Assembly (NCBI GenBank): GCA_946894095.1
Contig: OX335659.1
Coordinates: forward strand, 813,501-877,500
Length of the DNA: 64,000 nucleotides
Direction: 5' to 3'
From: Incurvaria masculella
Lineage: Eukaryota; Arthropoda; Insecta; Lepidoptera; Incurvariidae
Shown: piece by piece, positions 47,801 through 59,800 of the stretch
How positions within the stretch are numbered: the stretch's first letter is position 1
Layout of the letters: each line of letters begins with the position of its first letter
Position numbers and translations under genes: made by a program
Notes under the pieces: generated by a model
Seen by the model: the letters and a program-made list of their open reading frames with translations, nothing else
The model's database searches: none
What the model was told of the DNA's origin: nothing

Positions 47801-50800
47801 TTTAGATGTTTGAACATTTTAAAGCATTTGTTTACATTCGGAACATACTCTTTGAGAAATCTAAGAAGAAATTATTGTTTTCGAAATATCACGATAACAT
47901 TCCATCCTAGCAAAAGTAACTGCGGCTGTCTTGCGACAAAATTCCAAACAACTAAGCCAGTTCAGCGGTACTCGACGTGCGATTAAATGGAAAAATAATA
48001 CCAATCGTCACGCACGCGAGAAACCTGGTAATTGTATTTGACCGACATTTAACTTTGAGATCTAAATCCCACATCAGCAGTAAAACATTATGAGACTATA
48101 TAAAAATGCAATTAAAGCAAGAAACGGCGACGGCAGCAGTAAGAAAAGGCGAAAGACACAAGTCTTGCACTAATGGGACTTGCTAATTGCTAAACTACAA
48201 ACTTGTAAAAACTTAAAGTGGTACAATTTATTTGCGTTTCGTTGGGCGGATTACCTGAAAGCTTCACACGAGAAATAACGACCGCTTAAGAGTTGCCCGC
48301 TTGTCGTATAAATTATAAGTGACTGTGATGTGTCATATTTTGTAGATCCTCGGCATAACGTCGAAGAGTTAATGGTATGTTACTGTTTTATTTGTCTTGC
48401 GCCGATTCATTCTGGATAGTTATAAAATAGTTGCATCTTATGATTAGTGACCATGCATAAAAGGTAATAAGGGCATTTCGAATGAATTAATGCTTTTTTT
48501 TATTGTGCTATCAAAACTGGTCAAGAGACTCATAAAGGGCCAAGCTATAAAAATAGGGCAGCCGAGGTACTGGCATCGTCTCCTGTAGAGTCCTAACCTT
48601 ACTGAAGACATCCCAATTATGCATAGTCTGTTTACTGATTGTGGATAAACATAAAATAAGAAAAAAAAATGTGTAATATAGAAAAAAATATCTAAAACAA
48701 AAAAAAGTATCAACCAAATCGCACAAGGGCGGACACTAAGAGTAATATATTTTAGTCTTCCTTTGGGGTGATGAGTAAAGACAATATAAAAAAAATGTAG
48801 GTGACAAACTGATTAAAAAAAAAAGACACGTATTAATATCTCATTTAAATAACACTCCTTAAATAGAACGATCTTTTTTAGGGTTCTGTACCCAAAGGGT
48901 GAAAACGGAACCCTATTACTAAGCCTCCGCTTTCCGTCCGTCCATCCGTCTTGTCACAGGGCTGTATCTAATGAACCGTAATAGGTAGGCAGCTGAAATT
49001 TTCACAGAGTGTGGTTTTTTTTGCCGCTATAACAACAAATAGGTAAAATAAAAAAATATGAAAATTAAAGGTGTTTACAAAAAACGTGTTTTTTTGGGTT
49101 AAATCTTGTACGATGGTACGGAACCCTTCGTGTGCGAGTCCGACTCGGACTTGACCCGTTTATTTTAAGTGCGGCATTTGGCATACGCCAGGATCTAACA
49201 TAAAAGGTGCCCCACAACGCCCATGGGCTTTCGAACTTTCAAGAGAACTGCGAAAACCATGTCGACCGGCTAGGTGCTTCTTCACACCATGTTTGAGGGT
49301 CCTGAGGTACACCAGGTCGTACTTTGGGAGAGATACCTCGGCAGAGAGTGCATTCCATAGTTTACCGACCTTATGGATGAAGGACCTAGAGGATCGGTCG
49401 GAACAGATTTTTAGTATGTCCACAGTGAATAGTTGTATTTCTTGCTGTTCCGCGTTGGGAGAAGGTAGAAAGGGGACGGAAGGACAGCGTTATGCAGCTC
49501 CGACGAGCATTCTCCATGATAAGGACGATAGTGACCCTACATTTCTTCGGAATTCAAAGGTCTCTAAATTTAGGGATACCTTAGGGCCAGGATATGGAAC
49601 TGTCTGCCGGCAGATGTCTTTACTCAAACCTTAATCCGGGAGTCTTCAAACGTAGTTAATAGCTCAGCGATAGTCTGCATATCCGCTAGTATGATGCTGC
49701 CTCGCTGAGCGTGGTTTTGCGAGGTGAGGTGTATGTGGATTTTGTGAGTAACTTTGGTCTCTCAGCACTGCTACCGATACTGGTTTTTGGTTTAAAAACA
49801 AAACTTTGGTGCAGGGCAAAATCCAGAGAGCCGCAAGCAGAAACTGAGCTGAATCATCCGGGTCGCCTTCATAAAGTCCAAAAAGTCCAAAACCCAGAAC
49901 TTCAAAAAGTATGTATTTTTCGTGTGCATTATAAAATGCATATAATCTAATCTAAGCTAACCTAAGCTAACCCAATTAAAAATATCCGTATTCGTAAGTA
50001 TTTTGGGTCAGCTTTGCTTTATCCTCGATATCGTGTCCGAAATTAAGGTTACGCCTCAGGTCGACACCAAGAATCCCTATGTGGTCGTTAACTTAGAACT
50101 GCTTTCCTGCAGCTACGTTGGTGTGTTCGCCCATATTCATCAAAAACTCAAGGAACTGGTGTGCTGAAAACTGATGCCCTCAACTTGTAAGTATTTTCCA
50201 ACGGTTTGAGTGTGTCGAAGACTAGGAGTGTTTCATTCAGCCTTTCTATCCATTACCCCAGCAACTCAAATCTGACGATGAGCGCGACAGGGTTGCTGGT
50301 TCCGCGACCCTCTCCGTTGAACGTGACGCAGGTGTAGTCGCCGGCGGCCGCGCGCGTCACGCTCTGCACGACGAGGCTTTGGTCGCTGAATATTATGCCA
50401 CCGGTGACGTTGTGTAATAAATCCCAGCAACTCACATCTGACGATGAGCGCGACGGGGTTGCTGGTGCCACGACCCTCTCCGTTGACCGCCACGCACGTG
50501 TAGTCGCCGGCGGCCACGCGCGTCACGCTCTGCAGTAGGAGGCTCTGATCGGTGAAGCTCACGCCACCGGTGACGTTATGTAATAAACCCCAGCAACTCA
50601 CATCTGACGATGAGCGCGACGGGGTTGCTGGTGCCACGACCCTCTCCGTTGACCGCCACGCAGGTGTAGTCGCCGGCGGCCGCGCGTGTCACGCTCTGCA
50701 GGACGAGGCTCTGGTCGCTGAGGATGACGCCGCCGGTGACGTTGTGGAATATCTCGTTGGTCTGGTGGTGTAAATTGGACTATTATTACAATAATTATTG

Positions 50801-53800
50801 CATCGAATTATTGATAATGCAAGACGTATTTTGTGGCATAATAGTGACATCGAAGACCTGATAATAATAGAATTGATAGTATCGAAACGTTTCCAGTGAG
50901 CTATAAATACAAAATAAATGAAAAAAATACCTAGGTCTACAACACGACTGTCGTCATAGGATTTTGGAAACATTGTTTTTATGGACAAAAACAGTTTTTG
51001 AGACAAGAAACAAATTTTCTGCAACCTCAATTATTTTCAAAGCTAGTGCATTCGTCGCAATTCCAGAATCAAGGGCTTGATGCAATTTTCACACAGCAGT
51101 TGCTCTACCTTCATTTATTTTAGCAATAAAATATTGTAGCAATAAAACTCATAATAAATATGCAAAAATGTCATGTTCCTTCCATTTCATTTCTAAATGC
51201 TAATTTTGCCGACTCGCAAAGAAACCATCAAAAGAAAAACCATTCGCGACTTTTTTGCCTCACTTCTTAACGGTTTCCATAAGCAGAGGCGAAATGAATT
51301 GGAAATAATATCACGCGAAAAACCGATTTTCGTGTTTGTAGAATGTCGCGTAAAATTATGTTCAGAGGTATTTCACATGGGGCAATGCAGGCTGGCACGT
51401 CATGTGTTCTTGATATTTTAAGATACTCATATGACGTTTGTAATTATTTCTCTCAATTAAGATAAAATTGGAGCTTACTGAACATATATCCTCATTGAAA
51501 AGTATATATATGCTATTTTATGTATGTATATTATATGGAATAACGACACACACTCAAAGCATTCCGTCCGGCCAGGTGCTACTTCACACCACGTTTGAAG
51601 GACCCCAGGTCATAATTTGCGGGAAATACCTCGGAAGGGAGTTCATGCCATTGTTTACCGAACCTTTAGATACAAGATCTAGAGGATCGGTGGGTTCTTA
51701 CTTTTTCAATATCGACTGTGAATTTGTGCATTTTCCCCCTGTTCCGCGAAGGCCGAAGGTAGAAACTGATCTGCAGGTCTATTCCTGGCATTCAGTAATC
51801 AGGAATCAGGCGAGCGATTTTCAAAGCGAGTTTTTCTACGGAAAACTTTGATTGATTAAAAAAACTATGCCCCGGAATATTTTCGTCAAGAAAATCGCTT
51901 CGGAAACCGCTACAAAAGCGGATTTCTAGCCTCAGGATTCCGGATTTCTGATTACTAAATGTCAGGAATAGACCTGCTGGCCATTTCATCTAACAGACAC
52001 TCACGTCGTGGTACCAGGCTAGCCGGTAAGCCTTGGGATTAGCCTTCACGTTGCACTCGAAGTAGACGTCGTCGCTCTCCTTGATGTTGTCAGCGTTCAG
52101 GTTGGATCCCATCTTGAGCGTCACCACCGGCACATCTGGGAACAAAATTAGACGTTAGTGGAAATAATAAAGGGTCATATTATAGTAAAATATTCTTGGG
52201 TGATTAGAGTTTTCTACCTTTTAAGCAAACAAACATTTGAGAAATGGAAACGTATCGGGACAAGTTTTTAGGGTTCCGTACCCAAAGGGTAAAAACGGAA
52301 CCCTATTACTAAGCCTTCGCTGTCCGTCCGTCCGTCTGTCACAGGGCTGTATCTCAAGAACCGTAATAGGTAGGCTGAATTTTTCACAGAGTGTGTATTT
52401 ATTTTGCCGCTACAACAACAAATAGGCAAAATATAAAAATTAAAGGTACAAAAGACGTATTTTTAACCGACTTCAAAAAAAGGAGGAGGTTATCAATACG
52501 TCTGTATGTTTTTTTTTTTTTTTTTTTAATGTTTGTTACCTCATAACTTTTGCCTGGGTGAACCGATTTTGATGATTATTTTTTTAAATGATAGCTAGCG
52601 CTTCCTAGGTAGTCCCATTTTAATTTGGTTAAGTTCTGACAATGATTTCCATGAGAAAATCATAAAAGTCTTAAATTTGTATTAAGATGTGCGCGACAAA
52701 TGGACGAATAACTCAATATAACGCCAACCAATTTCGGTGATTCTTTTTTTATTGGAAAGGACGTGTACAAATTAGTAAGTGTACTTCAGATTAACTAAAA
52801 ATAAAAAATTAAAAAAAAATGAACAAAAAAAATAACCGACTTCAAAGATAAAGCACTAAAAAGTAAAAAAATAATTTCCATTTTTGTAGTTACGATTTCT
52901 GTTATTTTTTGAGTCGGTGTCAGCCAAGGTTAGGTTAGGTTAGGTTAGGTTAGGTTCTCTTGATTGGCGCAGCGCGTGCCCGGCTGACGCTGACTCAAAA
53001 AATAATAGAAATCGTAACTACAAAAATAGAAATTATTTTTTAACTTTTTAGTGCTTTATCTTTGAAGTCGGTTATTTTTTTTGTTAATTTTTTTTTTGTG
53101 TTAAATTTTGTACGATGGTACGGAACCCTTCGTATGCGAGTCCGACTCGCACTTGGCCGGTTTTTATTTTTATCTTGCCAATGTTTCTTTTGGGCAAATT
53201 TATATTTTTTTTGTTTGGGAAACAAAGAAGGTATACTTTTAAACATTTTTTTTAGGTTCTTGATAAGGATTCGGCCAACAGTAAATAAAAAAAAAATTTT
53301 TTGTATTCAGTTTGAAAAATAAATAATGGAGTACAATATGTATAAATATACAAGTATAAATTGAAGGACTATGCAAATAACGTGATATTTTGTGTGCAAT
53401 CTTGTGCGATAGTACGGAAACCTTCGTGTGCGAGTTCGATTCGCACTTGGCTGGTTTTTTGTATTAATTTCGCAAGGAAAGTCATACAGCCTCTTAGTGG
53501 ATTCTACCCTCAGCACGCAGCGCCCGCGATAAACTCGGCGCTCTTCAAACGCGCACCGGAAACGGAAGTACGCTCCGTTAAGGGGGAAAAAGGGGAAGAA
53601 ATCCTCGCAAACATCAATCGGGCGCGGGAACCGGGTGGAGGGTACGGTTGACAATGTTTGCGCGCGCAAACTGGAGTTTAATTCTATTTAATCCGTCCAA
53701 TGGGCAATCGTGCGCGGGTCCGCAGTCTCCCCCCCGCCGGGGGGGGGGGGGGGCGAGGAGACTATGACTTTATCAAGGCGTTACCGTTTTAATTTAATTA

Positions 53801-56800
53801 TGCAACATGATGGAACAAGAATAAACGTAAACGGTCTATTTGTTCACAGTTAATTTACATTTATATAGGAAGCCTTTTAATGCACATAAAAGTTAAAATT
53901 AATTCGCAGTATTTCTAAATACAACAGGAGTCCCGAACTTGTCCTTGCCAAAGTTTCTTGGAAACCCGCCCGCAAAAAGTAATTGACTTTGATCTACGAA
54001 TTTCGAATCGAAACCATGCAATATCTCATAATAGATGGCCCTGGTTTCACATGTTAATCCCATGCTAAGGCATTTTGGCTGAAATTATTCAAATGTTCAA
54101 TTCGATTTTTCAACAAACTATATCAATTTTTTTCAAAATAAGGTACTTTTGTAAATTTAGATGTCATTAGCTAAACGTTCTGTCCATTAAATTCATAGTC
54201 ACTACATAGTATAAAACAAAGTCGCTTTCTCTGTCCCTATATACCTATATCCCCATGTGCGCTTAAATCTTTAAAACTACGCAACGGATTTTGATGCGGT
54301 TTTTTTTAATAGATAGAGTGATTGAAGAGGAAGGTTTATATGTATAATAACATCCATTAAATAGTGGAGAAATACTGTTATTTTTGAGGTTTCTGATGTG
54401 ATGTCGTAAATAATTACATTTTTTAACCGACTCCAAAAAAAGGAGGAGGTTATCAATTTGTCTGTATGTTTTGTTTTGTTTTTTTTTTATGTTTGTTACC
54501 TCATAACTTTTGCCTGGGTGAACCGATTTTGAAGATTATTTTTTTAAATGATAGCTAGTGCTTCCTAAGTGGTTCCGTTGTAATTTGGTTAAGTTCTGAC
54601 AATGATATCCATGAGAAAATCATACAAGTCTTAAATTTGTATTAAGATGTGCGCGACAAATGGACGAATAACTCAATATAACGCCAACAGATTTCGGTGA
54701 TTCTTTTTTTATTGGAAAGGACGTGTACAAATTAGTAAGTCTACTTCAGATTCACTAAAAATAAACAAATAAAAAAAAATTACCAAAAAAAATAACCGAC
54801 TTCAAAGAAAAAGCACTAAAAAGTAAAAAATACTTTCCATTTCTGTAGTTACGATTTCTGTTATTTTTTGAGTCGGTGACAGCCAAGGTTAGGTTAGGTT
54901 AGGTAAGGTTAGGTTAGGTTAGGTTAGGTTCTCTTGATTGGCGCAGCGCGTGCCCGGCTGACGCCGACTTAAAAAATAACAGAAATCGTAACTACAAAAA
55001 TGGAAATTATTTTTTACTTTTTAGTGCTTTTTCTTTGAAGTCGGTTATTTTTTTTGTTAATTTTTTTCCGTTTACATTGCAAGCGCAGGCTGAACCCTAC
55101 GAGATTTATCAAAATATTGTACTAAGTATTGTACACATTAAAAAGGTCTATAGAAAACTCAGCGATAGTACATGTCTATCTGTTATGGATATCCCACAAT
55201 AACATTTTTTTGTCATTTACTTTTTACGACAAATAATGGCTAACTTTCGAAGCGATTTTAACCAATACAGCTTTAATCCTTATCCAATTAAGTACTTAAG
55301 ATACATTGTTGATTTAATATAGATCTATATGGCCCTTTACAGCATATGATTTAAATGAATATTTTCGAAGATATTACAGATTTAAATATTGCGGGAAAAT
55401 ATTTTATACCCGTGCGAAGCCGGAGCGGGCCGCTAGTATATGATAAAGTTTCTTCCTAAATGCTATTGCAGCAAAACAAATGAAACTAATTTTCTTAAAA
55501 TAGTTCAGCGACAGTAAGCGTAATTACTCTATATATGTCGTTTACATTAAACTTATGGGCTGGACACGTTTAGAGACCCATGAAGGAAAACATCGCGTGG
55601 AAATCCACTATTTCTATGGTGTTCGGCTCCCTAACAATTTCAGAAGTGCATTTCGTACAAATGCGAGCTGCGTAAAATGTAGGTCTCCCCTTTTTGAAGG
55701 AAAGTTCGGAAGTCTACGAAAGGCAGCAATGAAGAAGCACTGTTAAAGTGGGCCTTTCCGCCAACTCCCCACACAAACGTGGAAAGAAGATAATGTCCTT
55801 ATTTCTTGTAAGAGATTCAAAATTATACTTAAAATAGCTTAAATTGATAGTACTAAACGTTTGATGATCGTTGGCATTGTAAAATTGTGTTTGGTTTCTA
55901 AGTTATAAGTCTGAAATTTACATTTTTTTGCGCGTTTTATACAATAAATTTGGAGGTGGATAACTCAACGATAAAATATAAATTTCTTAAAAATATTAAT
56001 CATCAGACCTGGCTTGTTTCATGGAGATTTATAATCAATTTGGTGTTTATTGGATTTTTTATTACAGCGGTCATGATTTACTTTAAGCTATAAGTCGCTT
56101 TATAATGAATACATTCGTAAATCTTACCGAATCAAACAATATGCGCATTGTCTGCTTCGTGGACATGTTGCATCCTCCTCATCACGGGGCCTGTCTTTTT
56201 CTTTGAAACAAAGTAGGTCCCAGTGGGCAATAGCACGGTTTTGGACTGTGCCCGCGAATGAGTTAGTCGCGCCGGGAAGGGCCACCTTAACAAGCGGTAC
56301 GTTTATTGCAACTGACATTTTTTTTTACTATCTAAAAATAAAACATATTTACGACTACAGTTCTTTTTTTAACATAACAACTAATAGGTGGTCGAAGTGA
56401 AGAGGATGGTCGAACCGGAAAAACGCCCGCAATTTTCAACCAGTTTAATGTAACCGTGCTAGTGAAGTGAAGTTCCTGGAAGGTCCCATTTAAATCGAGA
56501 GCAGTGTTTTGGTATAATCTCATAACGGTGGATGTGATTATTAGCCATCCAAAGTTCTTAAGAAAAGGTAAATGAGCACAGCAATAGGCTAGCCAATAAT
56601 GTTTCGTACCTAAAACATACTTGCGAGAAACGAGGCCGGCTTTAGACAACCACTGGGCAACTTGAGACCGAATATTTGTGACTCAGGAGCCAGAAATGGC
56701 ACCTAATATATTTTTTAATCCCAGTAATTAATATTTGAAAAAGGAATAACATTTTCGATTCAATAAAATGTAACCTTATCACTCATAAACAATAAATTTG

Positions 56801-59800
56801 GTTTATCTATGAAGTCGATTAACATATCGAAATAAATCCCCCATACTTTTTATGTGATCTTAAGAACTCACGACATGAGACTAGAAATAAACCCCCTTCT
56901 CACGACGCTAGGAAATGGTCACCTAAATGCCTATATATAACGGTCACCTAATATATCACGACGATTGACGTCGTGAAGTCCGCCGCAAGCTCCAGCAGCG
57001 GAGGGCGGGCGGTGTGGGGCGGTGGCTCATTAGTCGGGGGTGGGGGCGGGTGTCCCCCTCCGGCCCCACCCCCGACCCCCACACAACGCACACCCCCGGA
57101 TCTATTGTCTGAGCGCACAAAAAGCGCTTTTTAATTGCATCTCGCGCACTGCGGCCGCGGTCGCGCTACCCATTCCGATGGAGTGTTTGCGAAGCGCACA
57201 ATCGCCTGTTTTTCTCGTTTTCCCCTCAAATTATTCTGTGTATACTTAGATGGTTAATAAAGTTTTCTATTTAGATCTCTAATTTTTTGAAATAGTTATC
57301 GTATACTTTATTACTATAGTGTCTCTCTGAGATAGTAGACCTCGCGAGTCTGTCTTTTTAAATATTTGAAATAAAAAAAAATCCGAAACAAGGTTTTGTC
57401 AAACCTTGTAAGCAGGTTGAGAAATGCGACCTGTATAGGATAACAACCGAACAGATATACCAATTTTTTTATTTTTTATTATTTCATTTCATGTTGTTGA
57501 AAATTGCTAACTAAAAGTAGGGTCACGACTGTTTTTATCACTGAATACGCTGATAACCTCAACGTTCAAAATATAAGGCGTAAGACTGTAACGTTCTGTG
57601 TCCGGATGCTGTTTCCCTTCGCAAGATACCAAACAAATAACCTCACGACTGACAACTATAGGGTTTTACCTATAGTTATGTGTCGAGTTAAAAGGGAATT
57701 TGAAATATGCACGAACTCGTTTGTGTTAATAGTGGGAAAACATTTACCTGCATACGCCGTAATTATTTGTAATGATAACGTATTTCCAAAGAAAGTTATT
57801 TCTCAGTGTTTTATTAAGCTTCCTAGCAGATCAATAGCAAGACTTGTCTAGGTAGTAACAGGGCATTTTCAGAACATGCATAGACAGACAATATTTGCGT
57901 TCTTCCAAGATAACGAAACGCGGCTTAAATATGATTCAACAATAAAGAAACTAAGTTCTGTTTGATAGTAAGACTAATTGTAATTACATGATTATCTATT
58001 GAAAATAATCCTCAATAAATTCAACTCGCAATAACCCTAAATGAACCCGATCTTATCGGATCGCATTAAGGAGAAATCCGTACAGTACAATTTTCTGTTG
58101 TAATAAAGATTAGGCGTCGAATAGAGGCCTCGATCCAGTTTTTGGTGATGTGCGCTAACAAATTCGGGCGCACTCAGTCCACGCCAAATTCTTTATGATG
58201 ATTTAAAGTTTCGGGGACATCTTTATAAAATCAAATCACAGCCAACTGGCCTACTTCGCTGCAGCTTTAATTTCAGACATTGAACGCAATGTTTGAAAGC
58301 TCGATTTGCAGCAAGATAGCGAATGGCAACAGTCCCCGAAAGATAAAGCGGAGTATTCCCACCGGTTATTACTTGACGCTCCGTGCATCGCGGGTGAAAA
58401 GGAATCACTCCCGTCTCATTTCTCAAAATATTCTCAAAGTCGGTCGCTCTATTTCTCAAATGAATGGAGCGCAGCTTCCTCGGGCGCTTTGTGCCAGCTC
58501 TAACGAGCTGCCTGGGGCATTCGCTACGCCGCGCGCGCGGTGCCAATCAAACCTTGGCCAGGCTGAGCTCAAACTTTCCGGCGTGCATGGGAGGCGCCTA
58601 TAACTACATTTTCCATTACTTGATTAGAATGAAGTCGGCAGAAAATTGTCCGTGTTTAGCATCCAGTTAAATGTAGCCGAGCATTTAAGGAAGGTCCTGC
58701 CATGGCACCTAGTTCCCATATGGTGTGTTAGGCTAATATCGGACGGTCAGTTCGGTATTAGCCATCGATGTCCAGTTATATGAAAAAAGAGATCATCTTC
58801 GCCAGGTGTCAGAAATATAACAAATATAATATAATCACATTTTTTGTTGAAAAATAAACTCTCTTAACTTCCTTATTTTAAGCGCGGTCTCGAAATTGAG
58901 TTTAAATCACATTTCAAAGATGATTATGAAACAGTGAAGAACAGAAATATTATATTTTAAAGTTCCAATACTATGATACATTGCATCAATTACATTGAAT
59001 ATGTTACACAACTGATTTTGTCTGAAAGCCATAAAGTCCAAAAAATACAAGGTCAAAAACTCATACCGTCCAAAACATTAGTCCAAAAACACAAGGTCCA
59101 AAAACCATTCCGTTCAAAACACCTTAGAATACGGATGTTTTCAATTAGGTTAGTTTAGGTTAGCTTATATGACTTTTATAATACACACGAAAAATACATC
59201 CTTTGGATGTTCTGGGTTTTGAACCTTATGTTTTTTGGAGTTTATCAAGGCGACCCGTCTTTTTCAACTTTTCAAGATTTTGAGTAGGATAGTCGACGTT
59301 ATTGTACATATTGAGGCTCCAACTAAAAATTATGAAGTTCTAATGTAAGTAAGACTGAATATAACGGTTGGGTTCAATCCAGTCAAGCATTGAGCAATTC
59401 GACTCAAGAATTAATTCTAAAAATAGTTTTTACTTACAGTAGACTCGGCGCGCCTAAAACCAAACAAAGATAAGTGCCATCTTAAGAGATAAACATAAGG
59501 TGGTATCTAAAGACAGACATTTATCGCGCCTTAAAATACTGAAATAAACAGGCACATTGCCTAATGCATGAAATTCTAATTGACATGTGACTTCTGAAAT
59601 GTCGCTTGAAAATATTTTTCGTCTTTGCAAATTTCAAATTTATTCAGTTTTATTCTCTCTGGAAGTTTTATTCCTCAATTCAGTACGTTTTACGTCCTAT
59701 AATTTTTCATACAGTCAACCGATATTGTTGTTGCAGTACGTAGGATCAGAAATACTCACAGTGCACGTTGAGCCGCCACTTGTCTTCGATGGCAGAGTCT

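Noticed and set aside
49160..49634. Overlapping ORFs on both strands as small genes
   Set aside because: The minus strand shows LINE RT C-terminal motifs; the plus-strand ORF is its shadow.
50253..50637. Separate small Ig-domain genes
   Set aside because: These ORFs are the tandem partial copies of exon w5 read through intron sequence; their N-termini are intronic.
52926..52956. Chromosome end (telomere)
   Set aside because: Only five to eight TTAGG units, internal, and inside a mobile fold-back element with a gene on both sides.
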